64,000 bases of DNA from Gammaproteobacteria bacterium (GCA_027459765.1 DAIDHD010000051.1:62001-126000); one strand, 5' to 3'. Numbered from the stretch's first letter, positions 1 to 10,878 are shown. The notes: generated from the sequence alone by a model not told the origin. Made by a program: numbers and translations.

Positions 1-641
1 GGCGCATCCTCGAGGCGGTGGTGCGCGCGGTGGACGTGCCGGTGACGCTCAAGATGCGCACCGGCTGGGACCTCGAGCACCGCAACGGTCCGCGCATCGC
101 TCGCATCGCCGAGGAATGCGGCATTCGCTCGCTCGCCGTGCACGGACGGACGCGCGCCGATCTGTATCAGGGGTGCGCCGAGCACGAGACCGCCGCGGCG
201 ATCAAGGCGGGCGTCTCGATACCCGTGTTCGCGAACGGCGACATCGACTCGGGCGCGCGCGCGGCCGAGGTGTTGCGCGCCACCGGCTGCGACGGCGTGA
301 TGATCGGCCGGGCCGCGCAGGGAAGGCCATGGATATTCGACGAAGTCAATTTTTTCCTGGAAACGGGCGCTTCCCGCCCTGCGCTCGCGCCGGAAAAAGT
401 ACGTGATATCATGCGCGCCCACTTGGAAGACCTGTACTCGCTGTATGGTGAAGTGACGGGCGTTCGAGTGGCGCGCAAGCACTTGAGTTGGTACCTGCAG
501 CGGCACCCCGGACACGAGACGCTTCGAGATCGTCTCGTTCGCGTGGAGACGCCGCGCGAGCAGGTGGCGCTGCTGCTGGAGCACTTCGACTCGGAGGCCA
601 TCCGCGCGGAGCGACAGCAGGGAATGCCATCGGCTGCATAA
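1..641 (+). CDS. dusB: tRNA-dihydrouridine synthase B, 5'-truncated by the window edge
   Basis: FMN-dependent enzyme that reduces specific uridines of tRNA to dihydrouridine, using NADPH. The frame is open to the left edge, so the N-terminal FMN-barrel half lies outside. The visible part starts within the barrel (VPVTLKMRTGW), continues with AVHGRTRADLYQG, which holds conserved substrate and FMN-site residues, then PVFANGDID and the phosphate-binding GVMIGRAAQGRPW. The C-terminal helical tRNA-binding domain ends with HLSWYLQ and a basic tail. The stop is 33 bp before fis. The dusB-fis pair is a classical gammaproteobacterial operon in which dusB is promoter-proximal, so fis transcription probably starts outside the window. 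Family assignment is secure; DusB over other Dus proteins rests on the fis linkage. Confidence 0.95.
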   Translation, partial: RILEAVVRAVDVPVTLKMRTGWDLEHRNGPRIARIAEECGIRSLAVHGRTRADLYQGCAEHETAAAIKAGVSIPVFANGDIDSGARAAEVLRATGCDGVMIGRAAQGRPWIFDEVNFFLETGASRPALAPEKVRDIMRAHLEDLYSLYGEVTGVRVARKHLSWYLQRHPGHETLRDRLVRVETPREQVALLLEHFDSEAIRAERQQGMPSAA

Positions 642-674
642 CTACAACGATACGCCCTGAACTTGGATGGGGTC

Positions 675-986
675 ATGGTCGCAAGGAAAAAGACGAAGCC
701 GCGCAGGGAGGTTCCCGTCGCCTTCAGTGGCCGGGACCTGAAGGTCAACGGGCGGGGAGTCACCTTGCGCAACCAGGCGGAAGAGGCCCTGCAGAACTAC
801 TTCGAGACCCTGAACGGCCACAAGCCGGCCCATCTTTACGACCTGGTGATGCGCGAGGTCGAGGAACCCCTCTTCAAGGTGGTGATGGGCCACGTTCAGG
901 GCAATCAGAGCCGCGCCGCGACCATCCTCGGCATCAATCGCGGCACCTTGCGCAAGAAGCTCCGAGAATTCGGACTGACGGAGTAG
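675..986 (+). CDS. fis: Fis-family nucleoid-associated DNA-binding protein
   Basis: Small (103 aa) homodimeric DNA-bending protein that shapes the nucleoid and regulates rRNA, tRNA and growth-phase genes. The C-terminal half carries the Fis helix-turn-helix: [19 protein letters not shown] followed by [12 protein letters not shown], which matches the family closely. The N-terminal half (beta-hairpin and dimer helix) is more divergent and has a basic leader, [12 protein letters not shown] chose the ATG at 675; an in-frame TTG at 663 would add four residues. It lies 33 bp after dusB and 7 bp before purH, so dusB, fis, purH and purD are probably cotranscribed. Confidence 0.95.
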   Translation: MVARKKTKPRREVPVAFSGRDLKVNGRGVTLRNQAEEALQNYFETLNGHKPAHLYDLVMREVEEPLFKVVMGHVQGNQSRAATILGINRGTLRKKLREFGLTE

Positions 987-993
987 TCCCACC

Positions 994-2559
994 GTGCTGG
1001 TGACCGTGCGCCGCGCCCTGATCAGCGTGTCGGACAAGACCGGCGTGGTGGAATTCGCGCGCGCCTTGAAGGAGCGTGGCGTCGAAATCCTGTCGACCGG
1101 CGGCACGGCCAAATTGCTGGTGCACCACGGCATCTCCGTCAAGGAGGTCGCCGAACACACCGGCTTCCCGGAGATCATGGGCGGGCGTGTCAAGACGCTG
1201 CACCCGCGCATCCACGGCGGGTTGCTCGGCCGACGCGGGGTGGACGACGCGGTCATGCGCGAGCACGGCATCGAGCCCATCGATCTATTGGCCGTCAACC
1301 TGTACCCGTTCGCCGCCACGGTGGCGCGCACCGACTGCAGCTACGAGGAGGCGGTCGAGAACATCGACATCGGCGGACCGGCCATGGTGCGCGCCGCCGC
1401 CAAGAATCACGCCGCGGTGACGGTGGTCGTCGATCCGGTCGACTACCGGGCCGTGCTCGACGAGCTGGCGGCGAACCAGGGCGCCACGCGCACGGTCATG
1501 CGCCAGAAGCTCGCGGCGAAGGCGTTCGCGCACACCGCGCAGTACGACTCGATGGTGTCGGCGTACTTCACCGGGGCGATCGGCGCCGCGGGCGTCACAT
1601 TCCCCGACGACCTGAATCTTTCCTTGCGCCGCTGCTCGAACCTGCGCTACGGCGAGAACCCGCATCAGCAAGCCGCGCTCTACGCAGACCCGCGCGCCAT
1701 CGGCGCCTCGGTGGTGACGGCGAACCTGCTGCAGGGGAAGGAACTGTCGTACAACAACATCGCCGACGCCGACGCCGCGCTCGAGTGCGTGCGCCAGTTC
1801 GAGACCCCGGCGTGCGTGATCGTCAAGCACGCCAATCCGTGCGGCGTCGCCGTGGCGGGCTCGATCGCCGAGGCCTATGCGCGGGCGTACCGCACCGATC
1901 CGACCTCCGCCTTCGGCGGCATCATCGCCGTGAATCGGGAACTCGACGCGGCCACAGCCGGCGCCATCCTCGAGCGCCAGTTCGTCGAAGTACTGCTCGC
2001 ACCGGGATTCTCCGCGGAGGCACGTGCGCTGCTCGCCGCCAAGGAAGCCATACGGGTCCTGGAAACGGGCTCGCTACAGCGCCCGGTGGCGCAGTTGCTG
2101 GAGTACAAGAGCGTGACCGGCGGCCTGCTGGTCGAGACCCGGGACGACGCCGCGGTTCGGGCCGAGGACCTGCGTACGGTCACGCGACGGGCTCCATCGT
2201 CCGCCGAGCTCGCCGACCTCACGATGGCGTGGCGGGTGGCGAAGTACGTCAAATCCAACGCCATAGTGGCGGTCAAGGACGGCATGACGATCGGGATCGG
2301 CGCAGGCCAGATGAGCCGGGTCGTGAGCAGCAAGATCGTCGCCATGAAGGCCGCCGACGAGGGCCTGTCGCTCGCCGGCGCTGCGCTCGCGTCCGACGCC
2401 TTCTTCCCGTTCCGTGACGGTCTCGACGTGGTGGCACGACTCGGCGTGAAGTCCATCATCCAGCCGGGCGGCTCCAAGCGCGACGCCGAGGTGATCGCGG
2501 CCGCGGACGAGCATGATATCGCCATGGTGTTCACGGGCGTGCGCCACTTCCGCCACTGA
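994..2559 (+). CDS. purH: Bifunctional AICAR transformylase / IMP cyclohydrolase
   Basis: Catalyses the last two steps of de novo IMP synthesis: formylation of AICAR with 10-formyl-THF, then ring closure. At 521 aa it is the usual length. The N-terminal MGS-like cyclohydrolase domain (about residues 1-150) opens with [17 protein letters not shown] and contains STGGT and [10 protein letters not shown]. The transformylase domain has [13 protein letters not shown], the lysine-histidine motif [10 protein letters not shown], and ends with [11 protein letters not shown] and [11 protein letters not shown]. It starts with GTG, 7 bp after fis, with GGAG inside the fis 3' end as a possible ribosome site. 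purD follows 16 bp downstream. Cytosolic purine biosynthesis. Confidence 0.98.
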   Translation: MLVTVRRALISVSDKTGVVEFARALKERGVEILSTGGTAKLLVHHGISVKEVAEHTGFPEIMGGRVKTLHPRIHGGLLGRRGVDDAVMREHGIEPIDLLAVNLYPFAATVARTDCSYEEAVENIDIGGPAMVRAAAKNHAAVTVVVDPVDYRAVLDELAANQGATRTVMRQKLAAKAFAHTAQYDSMVSAYFTGAIGAAGVTFPDDLNLSLRRCSNLRYGENPHQQAALYADPRAIGASVVTANLLQGKELSYNNIADADAALECVRQFETPACVIVKHANPCGVAVAGSIAEAYARAYRTDPTSAFGGIIAVNRELDAATAGAILERQFVEVLLAPGFSAEARALLAAKEAIRVLETGSLQRPVAQLLEYKSVTGGLLVETRDDAAVRAEDLRTVTRRAPSSAELADLTMAWRVAKYVKSNAIVAVKDGMTIGIGAGQMSRVVSSKIVAMKAADEGLSLAGAALASDAFFPFRDGLDVVARLGVKSIIQPGGSKRDAEVIAAADEHDIAMVFTGVRHFRH

Positions 2560-2575
2560 TGACGCGGTCGTCTCC

Positions 2576-3889
2576 ATGAAAGTACTGATCGTCGGCGGCG
2601 GCGGGCGCGAGCACGCACTCGCCTGGAAGTGCGCACAGTCGCCGAGAGTGAGCGCGGTGTTCGTGGCGCCCGGCAACGCCGGCACTGCGCTCGAGCCGAA
2701 AGTCGAGAACGTCGCGATCGCCGCCGACGACGTGGCCGCATTGCAGCGCTTCGCCGCGGAACGCGCCATCGACCTCACCATCGTCGGTCCGGAGGCGCCG
2801 CTCGTGGCCGGCCTCGTGGATCGGTTCACGCAGGCCGGCCTGCGCTGCTTCGGGCCTTCGGCGGCCGCCGCCCGGCTCGAGGGTTCCAAGGCGTACGCCA
2901 AGGATTTCCTGCGCCGCCACGGCATACCGACCGCGAGCTACGCGACCTTCGACGCCGCGAGCTTCGACTCAGGCTACGTGCGCGCCCAACGGCTGCCGCT
3001 GGTGGTCAAGGCCGACGGACTCGCCGCCGGCAAGGGCGTGGTGATTTGCGACACGCACGACGAGGCCGTCGCCGCGGCCGAGTCCATGCTCGGCGGCCGC
3101 TTTGGCGGCGCGGGGCGAACCGTCGTGATCGAGGAGTTCCTGCGCGGCGAGGAGGCGAGCTTCATCGTGGTCGCGCGCGGCTCGAGCGTGGTGCCGCTCG
3201 CCACCTCGCAGGACCACAAGCGCCGGGACGACGGCGATGCGGGCCCGAACACGGGGGGGATGGGCGCGTATTCGCCCGCACCCGTGGTCACGCCGCCGCT
3301 GCACGCGCGGATCATGCGCGAGGTGATCGAACCGACGCTGCGCGGCCTTGCCGCCGACGGCACTCCGTACCTCGGCTTCCTGTACGCCGGCCTGATGATC
3401 GCGCCCGACGGCACGCCGAACGTGCTCGAGTTCAATTGCCGGCTCGGCGACCCGGAGACGCAGCCCATCCTGATGCGCCTGAAGAGCGACCTCACGCTGC
3501 TTTGCGAGGCCGCCATCGACGACCGGCTCGCGCAGGCGTCGCTCGAATGGGACGACCGCGCGGCGGTGGGCGTCGTCATGGCGGCCGGCGGCTACCCGGA
3601 CGCCTCGGCGAAGGACGACGTCATCGAGGGGCTGGAATCCGCAGCACGCCTGCCTGGCAAGGTGTTCCACGCGGGCACGCGGCTCGCGGCGCCGCTTGGC
3701 GCCGGCGCGCCGCCGCGCGTGCTCACGGCGGGCGGGCGCGTACTGTGCGCGGTCGGGTTGGGCACGAGCGTCGTGGCGGCACAGAAGCAGGCCTACGATC
3801 TGGTGCGCGAGATCCACTGGGACGCGGCGCGCTACCGCCGCGACATCGGCTACCGCGCGATCGCGCGCGAGGCGGGCGGCGCCCGCTGA
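2576..3889 (+). CDS. purD: Phosphoribosylamine-glycine ligase (GAR synthetase)
   Basis: ATP-grasp enzyme joining glycine to phosphoribosylamine, the second step of purine synthesis. The start is the ATG at 2576, giving KVLIVGGGGREHALAWK at the N terminus; the frame is open further upstream but that part lies inside purH. Motifs include IVGPEAPLVAGLVD, the ATP-grasp core PLVVKADGLAAGKGV, the QDHKRRDDGDAGPNTGGMG loop and the metal-binding LEFNCRLGDPETQ. Length 437 aa is normal. Its last 40 bp overlap the 3' end of the convergent transporter gene, so the two messages would be complementary there. Confidence 0.97.
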   Translation: MKVLIVGGGGREHALAWKCAQSPRVSAVFVAPGNAGTALEPKVENVAIAADDVAALQRFAAERAIDLTIVGPEAPLVAGLVDRFTQAGLRCFGPSAAAARLEGSKAYAKDFLRRHGIPTASYATFDAASFDSGYVRAQRLPLVVKADGLAAGKGVVICDTHDEAVAAAESMLGGRFGGAGRTVVIEEFLRGEEASFIVVARGSSVVPLATSQDHKRRDDGDAGPNTGGMGAYSPAPVVTPPLHARIMREVIEPTLRGLAADGTPYLGFLYAGLMIAPDGTPNVLEFNCRLGDPETQPILMRLKSDLTLLCEAAIDDRLAQASLEWDDRAAVGVVMAAGGYPDASAKDDVIEGLESAARLPGKVFHAGTRLAAPLGAGAPPRVLTAGGRVLCAVGLGTSVVAAQKQAYDLVREIHWDAARYRRDIGYRAIAREAGGAR

Positions 3890-5118
3890 GGCGGCGCGGC
3901 GTGCTGCGGACGGAACAGCCGTCCGCGCTCGGCGAACAGCACGAACACCAGCGAGACCAGGCCGCAGCCAAGCGCGCCGGCCGCGAGCGGCAGCGTGCTG
4001 CCATGGAAGCCGCGACCGATGAACGCGCCGACGAGCGCGCCGCCGAAGGTGGAGATGCAGCCCTGCAGCGATGCGCCGATGCCGGCGATGGCGGCCACCG
4101 GTTCCATGGCCATGGCGCCGAAATTGGAGACCGACAGGCTGAAGCACGCCATCGTGACCGCCTGCAGCGCGACGAACGTCCACACGCGCTCCGCGCCGAG
4201 CACGACCACCAGCGTGTGCGCCCCGGTGACCAGCAGGAAGGCGAGCAGCGCCGTGTGCGAGATCACGCGCATGCCGAAGCGCTCCACGATGCGCGAATTG
4301 GTGTAGGCGGCGACGCCCATGAATGCGGCGCACAGGGCGAACATGCTCGGCATCAGCGCCGGCCGCGCGAACACCTCGGCGAAGATCTGCTGCACCATCC
4401 CGACGTAGGCCATGATCGAGCCGAACATCACGGTCATCGCGGCCGCATAGCCGACGCAGATGCGATTGCCGAGCACCAGGCGCACCGCGCCGACGACGTG
4501 GCTCGCGGTGAGCGACAGCCGGTATTCCGGGTGCAGGGACTCGGGCAGCCGCGCGAACGCCCAGGCCCACACCAGCGCGGCGAAGCCGCCGCACAGCACG
4601 AAGATGTAGCGCCAGGGCAGCGCGAGCAGGATGAGCTGGCCGACGCTCGGCGCGAGCACCGGCACCATCAGGAACACCACGAAGGTGAGCGACATGACCC
4701 GCGCCATGTGCCGGCCGGAGTAGAAGTCGCGGATCACCGAGCGGGTCACGATCACGCTGCCCGCCGACATCCCGTGCACGAAGCGCCAGGCGAGCAGCGC
4801 CTCGAAGCTGCGGCTGGAGGCGCAGGCGAGCGCCGCCGCGACGTAGGCGGCGACGCCGCCGAGCAGGATCGGGCGCCGGCCGAACCGGTCCGAGATCATG
4901 CCCCAGAAGAACTGGCTCGCGCCGAGCCCCGTCATGTACGCAGTGACGATCCACTGCACGTGGTTCTCGTCCACCACCGCGAGCGCGCGGCCGATGGTCG
5001 GGAAAGCCGGCAGCATGGCGTCGATGGCGATGGCCTGCGTGGCCATCAACGCCGCCGCCAGCGCGACGAACTCGGCGAACCGGATGGGCGGCGCGTGCGG
5101 CTCGCGGGCGCCGTTCAC
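3850..5118 (-). CDS. Bcr/CflA-family MFS drug-resistance transporter
   Basis: Inner-membrane major-facilitator protein (422 aa) with twelve hydrophobic segments expected. The first segment has the Bcr/CflA signature: IDAMLPAFPTIGRAL, a membrane-embedded acidic residue followed by LPAFP. The loop between helices 2 and 3 has WGMISDRFGRRPILLGG, the MFS motif A (GxxxDRxGRRxxL). Proteins of this family export drugs such as bicyclomycin, a Rho inhibitor, or small metabolites; the substrate here is unknown. The gene overlaps the SPFH gene upstream by 4 bp (ATGA) and lies in one direction with trxA-rho-nfeD-SPFH. Proximity to rho is suggestive but does not prove bicyclomycin export. Confidence 0.85.
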   Translation of the reverse strand: MNGAREPHAPPIRFAEFVALAAALMATQAIAIDAMLPAFPTIGRALAVVDENHVQWIVTAYMTGLGASQFFWGMISDRFGRRPILLGGVAAYVAAALACASSRSFEALLAWRFVHGMSAGSVIVTRSVIRDFYSGRHMARVMSLTFVVFLMVPVLAPSVGQLILLALPWRYIFVLCGGFAALVWAWAFARLPESLHPEYRLSLTASHVVGAVRLVLGNRICVGYAAAMTVMFGSIMAYVGMVQQIFAEVFARPALMPSMFALCAAFMGVAAYTNSRIVERFGMRVISHTALLAFLLVTGAHTLVVVLGAERVWTFVALQAVTMACFSLSVSNFGAMAMEPVAAIAGIGASLQGCISTFGGALVGAFIGRGFHGSTLPLAAGALGCGLVSLVFVLFAERGRLFRPQHAAPPQRAPPASRAIAR

Positions 5119-6080
5119 GAGCCGGTGGCGACCGGCGTGCCGCCGCCGCCCGCGGCGCCACCCGAGGGCTTGCGGGTGATGCTGGTGGCGAGGCTCACCA
5201 TCGCGGCGAGGTCGGTCAGGTTGGCGGGCACGACCAGAGTCGTGCCGGATTGCGCCAGCTTGCCGAACTGGCGCACGTATTCCTCGCCGAGGCGCAATTG
5301 CATGGCCTCGATCCCGCCGCGTTCGCCGAGCGCCGCGCCCACGCGTCGCAGGCCCTCGGCAGTCGCCTCGGCCACCGCGAGGATCGCCTGCGCCTGGCCC
5401 TCGGCCTCGTTGATCTGCTGCTGCTTCGCGGCCTCGGACTGCTTGATGACCCGCTGCTTGTCGCCCTCGGCCGAGTTGATCTTCGCGTCCCGATCGCCCT
5501 CGGAGGCGAGGATGACGGCGCGCTTCTCGCGCTCGGCGCGCATCTGCTTCTCCATGGCGGAGAGCACGTCGCGCGGCGGCGTGATGTTCTTGATTTCGTA
5601 CCGCAGGACCTTGACGCCCCAGGGGGCGGAGGCCTTGTCGAGTTCGCTCACCACGTTCGCGTTGATCGCGCTGCGCGCCTCGAAGGTGCGGTCGAGTTCG
5701 ATCTTGCCGATTTCGCTGCGCAACGTCGTCTGGGCGAGCTGTGTGATCGCGAAGCCATAGTTCTGGATGCCGTAGGACGCGAGGTGCGGGTCCAGCACCT
5801 GCAGATACAGCACGCCGTCGACGCCCACCTGGACGTTGTCGCGCGTGATGCAGATCTGCTCGGGAATGTCGATCGCGGTCTCCTTCAAGTTGTGCTTGTA
5901 GGCGACCCGTTCGAAGAAGGGGATCAGGATGTGGAATCCGGCCTGCAGGGTGCGGCTGTACTTGCCGAGGTACTCGACCACGAACGCGCTCTGCTGCGGC
6001 ACCACGGTCGCGGTACGCGCGATGACGACCACCGCCAGCACCGCGACCACCACCGCGACGAAACCGAGGGGAATGTCCAT
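5115..6080 (-). CDS. SPFH/band-7 membrane protein (stomatin/paraslipin, QmcA-like)
   Basis: Membrane-anchored scaffold protein of 321 aa. A single N-terminal transmembrane segment (about residues 5-25) is followed by VVPQQSAFVVEYLGKYSRTL, the start of the SPFH domain, then the VDGVLYLQVLDP and GKIELDRTFEARSAINANVV segments typical of stomatin-like proteins. A long charged coiled coil (about 170-260) is rich in AEG and EA repeats, and the tail is Gly/Ala-rich. Homologues form multimeric membrane microdomain rings and are encoded next to NfeD partners, as here: nfeD ends 5 bp upstream. QmcA-like is a family reading, not proof of orthology. Confidence 0.9.
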   Translation of the reverse strand: MDIPLGFVAVVVAVLAVVVIARTATVVPQQSAFVVEYLGKYSRTLQAGFHILIPFFERVAYKHNLKETAIDIPEQICITRDNVQVGVDGVLYLQVLDPHLASYGIQNYGFAITQLAQTTLRSEIGKIELDRTFEARSAINANVVSELDKASAPWGVKVLRYEIKNITPPRDVLSAMEKQMRAEREKRAVILASEGDRDAKINSAEGDKQRVIKQSEAAKQQQINEAEGQAQAILAVAEATAEGLRRVGAALGERGGIEAMQLRLGEEYVRQFGKLAQSGTTLVVPANLTDLAAMVSLATSITRKPSGGAAGGGGTPVATGS

Positions 6081-6085
6081 CGCTC

Positions 6086-6520
6086 CTACTCCTCCGCGCG
6101 CAGCATCAACGTGAGCCTGTCCATGCGCTCGATGCGCGCCCGGGCGCCGGCGGCAATCGGCCGCTCGCCGGCGTTGACCGCGTCCCAGGTGGTGCCGCGA
6201 AACTCCACCCTGCAGCGCTCCCCGGGCCCGAGCCGTTCGCCGAGCACGACCTGATCGTCTTCAGGACCCAATTGAACCACCGGCAGCCGGCGCCTGAGCC
6301 GCTCGTATACGCGGCGCCGGAAGGCGAACAGGCTCACCAGCGAGAGCGCCGCGAACAGGCCCCACTGCGTCCCGGCCGCCACGGCGATTCCGGCCAGGGG
6401 CAGCACGCCGACCAGCAGGGCCGAGGCGCCGAGGAAGACCAGGTAGAACTGGGCGTTGACGAACGTCAGCTCCGCTCCGAGGAGCACGGCCCCCACCGAA
6501 ACCCAGGCCCACCATTGCAT
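6086..6520 (-). CDS. NfeD-family membrane protein
   Basis: Short NfeD-type protein (144 aa) with three closely spaced hydrophobic segments in the first 75 residues (MQWWAWVSVGAVLLGAEL, then FYLVFLGASALLVGVLPL, then an Ala/Leu-rich third) and a C-terminal OB-fold-like domain containing LGERLGPGERCRVEFRGTTW and INAG-like VNAGERPIAAGAR. Short NfeD proteins lack the ClpP-like protease domain of long forms and are thought to bind stomatin-type SPFH proteins. It lies 27 bp after rho and 5 bp before the SPFH gene, so the two probably act together in the inner membrane. Confidence 0.9.
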   Translation of the reverse strand: MQWWAWVSVGAVLLGAELTFVNAQFYLVFLGASALLVGVLPLAGIAVAAGTQWGLFAALSLVSLFAFRRRVYERLRRRLPVVQLGPEDDQVVLGERLGPGERCRVEFRGTTWDAVNAGERPIAAGARARIERMDRLTLMLRAEE

Positions 6521-6547
6521 CGCGGCGACTCTTCCCCGACGGGTCCT

Positions 6548-8013
<1,466 letters not shown>

Positions 8014-8017
<4 letters not shown>

Positions 8018-8343
8018 AGGTTGCTGTCCAGGAATGCCGCGAGCTGCGACTTGGTGACGGCTCCGACCTTCTGGGCCTCCACGGTGCCGTTCTTGAACAG
8101 GATCAGCGTCGGAATGCCGCGGATGTTGAACTTGGGCGGCGTGGCCGGGTTCTCGTCGATGTTGAGCTTCGCGATCCGAACCTTGTCCTTGTACTGGTCG
8201 GCGATCTCGTCGAGGATCGGCGCGATCATCTTGCACGGACCGCACCACTCCGCCCAGAAATCCAACAGCACGGGCTTGTCGGACTTGATCACGTCCTTTT
8301 CGAACGTCGCGTCGCTGGTGTGAACGATGCTTGGGTTACTCAC
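8014..8343 (-). CDS. trxA: Thioredoxin 1
   Basis: Cytosolic disulfide reductase, 109 aa. The active site [17 protein letters not shown] is intact, as are the cis-proline region [12 protein letters not shown] and the DFWAEW lead-in. The start is a GTG (GTGAGTAAC), preceded by GGAGG about 10 nt upstream. The stop overlaps the GTG of rho. The order rhlB (divergent) - trxA - rho matches the E. coli region, which supports vertical inheritance of this segment. Confidence 0.98.
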
Positions 8344-8629
8344 TTAGGGATTGCCTCCAGATTGGGAGATTTCTTTGAGATTGCTTGAGTGGGAGCGCCG
8401 GCCGGATCGGCTCGAGGAGCCCGGCGGGCGTCGAAGTGACGATGCCCGGCCGATCGGGCACAATACAGCGGCTTTAGCGGTCTTGATTACCTAAAGAGAG
8501 GTTATCAAAAAGGAGTTGGGTGATTTCGCTTGAACGGGCGGCATGGCCAGCCCTTGAAGTTGGGTCAAATATATCCGGTCCCCATCTTTTTGCAAGTTTC
8601 GCCGTCACCCTTCCTTTAACGAAGAACTC
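8344..8629. promoter_or_regulatory. Divergent trxA / rhlB intergenic region
   Basis: A 286-bp non-coding stretch between two divergent genes. It is visibly more A+T rich than its surroundings around 8485-8520 and 8550-8600. It must hold promoters for both the trxA-rho operon and rhlB. A 6-bp inverted repeat, TGCCCG/CGGGCA at 8443-8448 and 8455-8460, lies in what would be the trxA leader. I could not pick convincing -35/-10 pairs. In E. coli the rho leader is a site of Rho autoregulation; nothing here proves the same. Confidence 0.5.
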
Positions 8630-10195
8630 ATGTCAGACGCTCATCTTAGTGAACTCTCATTTCAGTCGCTCGACGTCGTAGCGCCGTTGCAGCGGGGCAT
8701 CGCCGAACTCGGCTGGACGCGCTGCACACCCATCCAGGCCCAGACGCTGCCGATAGCGCTCGCGGGACGCGACGTCGCCGGCCAGGCGCAGACCGGCACC
8801 GGCAAGACCGCCGCGTTCCTGGTCGCGTTGTTCAACCGCCTGCTGACGCGCCCGCCCGCGGCCGGCCGACCGGTGAACGCGCCGCGTGCGATCGTGATCG
8901 CGCCGACGCGGGAACTGGCGGTGCAGATCCACGCCGACGCCGAACGCATCGCCAAGTACTGCGAACTCAAGCTCGCCATCGTGTTCGGCGGCGTCGACTA
9001 CGACAAGCAGCGGCGCACGCTCGAAGCGGGGGTGGACGTGCTCATCGGCACGCCGGGCCGGATCATCGACTACTTCAAGCAGCGCGTCTTCGACCTGAAC
9101 CACGTTCAGGTCGCGGTGCTCGACGAGGCCGATCGCATGTTCGATCTCGGCTTCATCAAGGACATCCGCTTCATCCTGCGACGGCTGCCGCACCCCACCG
9201 AACGCCTGAACATGATGTTCTCCGCCACGCTGTCGCATCGCGTGCTCGAACTGGCGTACGAGCACATGAACAGTCCGGAACTGATCCGCGTCGAGCCCGA
9301 CAAGATGACCGTGGATCGCGTCCGCCAGGTGCTCTACCTGCCGTCGACCGAGGAGAAGATCCCGCTGCTGATCGGCCTGCTGCGGCGGATCGACGCGCGC
9401 CGCACCATGGTGTTCGTGAACACGCGCCGGGTGGCGGAGGTGCTCGAGCGGACCCTGATGGCGAACGGCTTCGTGGCGCAGGCCATCTCCGGCGACGTGC
9501 CGCAGAGCAAGCGCCTGAAGATGATGCGCGACTTCCACGAGGGCTCGGTCGCGGTGCTGATCGCGACCGACGTGGCGTCGCGCGGCCTGCACATTCCCGA
9601 CGTCAGCCACGTCTTCAACTACGACCTGCCGAACGATCCGGAGGACTACGTGCACCGGATCGGCCGCACCGCGCGCGCCGGCGCGGAAGGCGACGCCATC
9701 AGCTTCGCGTGCGAGGAGTACGCGATATCGCTGCCGGACATCGAGCGTTACATCGGCCACCAGATTCCGCGCGGCGCCATCGATCCGCAGGACCTCGCGG
9801 CCGTGACCGCCCCGCCCCCGGCGGAATTTCGCGAACGCGCGCCACGGCACGGCCGCAGCGGTGGCCGCCCCGGTGGTGGCCGCCCCGGTGGCGGACGCTC
9901 GGGCGGAGGCCGCCCGGGCGGTGGACGCTCCGATGGCGGCAGCCGCGGCGGCCGATCACGCGGCAGCGGATCTCGTCATGATGGCGATCGCGGCGCAGCA
10001 CCGGCGCCCGAACGCACCGCGAACGTCGCGGCCAGTGCCGGGGAAGGCGGCTCGGGCGCTGCCGGTGGCGAGTCCCAGACGGGCGACCCCGCGCGCCGGC
10101 GCCGGCGGCGGAGGCGACGCGGCGGTCAGGGCGGTGCCGGTCCCGGGGGCGGCGGACCGACGCCGGGCGGCGCCGATTCGGCGCCACCGGCCTGA
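8630..10195 (+). CDS. rhlB: DEAD-box RNA helicase RhlB with a long RGG-type tail
   Basis: ATP-dependent RNA helicase of 521 aa. The Q motif region is near residues 25-40, Walker A AQTGTGKT at 53-60, PTRELA near 88, DEAD near 165, SAT near 200 and HRIGRTARAG near 343. The core ends about residue 400. From about 405 to 500 the sequence is low complexity: repeated GGRPGG and GGGRSGG units, then an Ala/Gly stretch and a basic RRRRRRRRGG-type end. RhlB in enterobacteria is the degradosome helicase. Position opposite trxA-rho is the conserved E. coli location, which supports RhlB over RhlE. The stop is 1 bp from the convergent yrfG stop. Confidence 0.92.
   Translation: MSDAHLSELSFQSLDVVAPLQRGIAELGWTRCTPIQAQTLPIALAGRDVAGQAQTGTGKTAAFLVALFNRLLTRPPAAGRPVNAPRAIVIAPTRELAVQIHADAERIAKYCELKLAIVFGGVDYDKQRRTLEAGVDVLIGTPGRIIDYFKQRVFDLNHVQVAVLDEADRMFDLGFIKDIRFILRRLPHPTERLNMMFSATLSHRVLELAYEHMNSPELIRVEPDKMTVDRVRQVLYLPSTEEKIPLLIGLLRRIDARRTMVFVNTRRVAEVLERTLMANGFVAQAISGDVPQSKRLKMMRDFHEGSVAVLIATDVASRGLHIPDVSHVFNYDLPNDPEDYVHRIGRTARAGAEGDAISFACEEYAISLPDIERYIGHQIPRGAIDPQDLAAVTAPPPAEFRERAPRHGRSGGRPGGGRPGGGRSGGGRPGGGRSDGGSRGGRSRGSGSRHDGDRGAAPAPERTANVAASAGEGGSGAAGGESQTGDPARRRRRRRRRGGQGGAGPGGGGPTPGGADSAPPA
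9858..9965 (+). repeat. Degenerate in-frame Gly-Arg-Pro/Ser repeats in the rhlB 3' region
   Basis: A run of imperfect units of about 15 nt built on ggtggccgccccggt and variants, encoding GGRPG and GGRSG pentapeptides. It stays in frame and makes the RGG-like tail of RhlB. Units differ at third positions, so recent slippage expansion is not obvious. It is coding repeat, not a CRISPR or an intergenic repeat. Confidence 0.7.
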
Positions 10196-10196
10196 T

Positions 10197-10859
10197 TCAG
10201 ACGAGTTCGTAGACGCCGTCGATCGAAGCCATTTCGTGCGTCGGCTGCGCCTCGCCGGCCGAGTCGGGCCGGCGTACCGCGCGCAACCAGGCGATGCCGT
10301 AATCCCGCGCCGCGCGCAGCACCGGCAGACTGTCGTCGACGAACAACGTGCGCGCGGGGTCGAACGGCTCGCGCGCGGCGAAGCGCGGCCAGAACGTGCG
10401 GTCCTCCTTCGGAACGGCGAACGGGTGGGTCGAGTGGCACGCGTCGAAGTACCCGGCCAGCCCGACCTCCTCGTTCTTGATCGCAAACGTCGTCGGGTGC
10501 GCATTCGTGACCAGAACCCGACGCTTGCCACGCGCAGCGAGGGACGTGAGGAACTCCCGAGCGCCGGGCAGATAGCCGACCGCGGGACGGGCTGCGCGCT
10601 TCAGGGCGGCGATGTCGAGGCCCAGCTGCTCGCTCCAGTAATCGATGCAGTACCAGCGCATGGTTCCGGCCACCGCCTGGAATCGCGGCGCGAGCCGCGC
10701 CGAGGCCTCGTCCGCGTCGAGCCCGTGCGCGGCGGCGTAGTGGCGGGGAATGACCTCCCGCCAGAACCAATTGTCGAAGCGCAGATCGAGCAGCGTGCCG
10801 TCCATGTCCAGCAGCACGGTGTCGATCGCGGACCAGTCGAGCGGGTGCGTACCAGCCAT
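10197..10859 (-). CDS. yrfG: HAD-superfamily GMP/IMP nucleotidase, YrfG-like
   Basis: Haloacid-dehalogenase phosphatase of 220 aa. Motif I is LLDMDGTLLDLRFDNWFW, with the nucleophile DxD and the FDN-W extension characteristic of the YrfG group. Motif II is VLVTNAHPTT and motif IV is FVDDSLPVL. E. coli YrfG dephosphorylates GMP and IMP. I use the ATG at 10859 (MAGTHPLDW); an ATG at 10880 would overlap the cysQ start. Only 19 bp separate this start from that of divergent cysQ. Adjacency to a cysQ-type phosphatase is seen in many gammaproteobacteria. Confidence 0.9.
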   Translation of the reverse strand: MAGTHPLDWSAIDTVLLDMDGTLLDLRFDNWFWREVIPRHYAAAHGLDADEASARLAPRFQAVAGTMRWYCIDYWSEQLGLDIAALKRAARPAVGYLPGAREFLTSLAARGKRRVLVTNAHPTTFAIKNEEVGLAGYFDACHSTHPFAVPKEDRTFWPRFAAREPFDPARTLFVDDSLPVLRAARDYGIAWLRAVRRPDSAGEAQPTHEMASIDGVYELV

Positions 10860-10878
10860 TTGCGTATCATAGCCCGCC

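Noticed and set aside
2629-5760. A very long open frame on the plus strand crossing purD and the transporter
   Set aside because: It is an alternative frame of real genes, made almost only of Arg, Ala, Gly and Pro, with no family motif. High G+C leaves such frames open.
9858-9965. Regular repeats suggesting a CRISPR-like array
   Set aside because: Units are 15 nt, imperfect, in frame and without spacers; they encode the RhlB tail.
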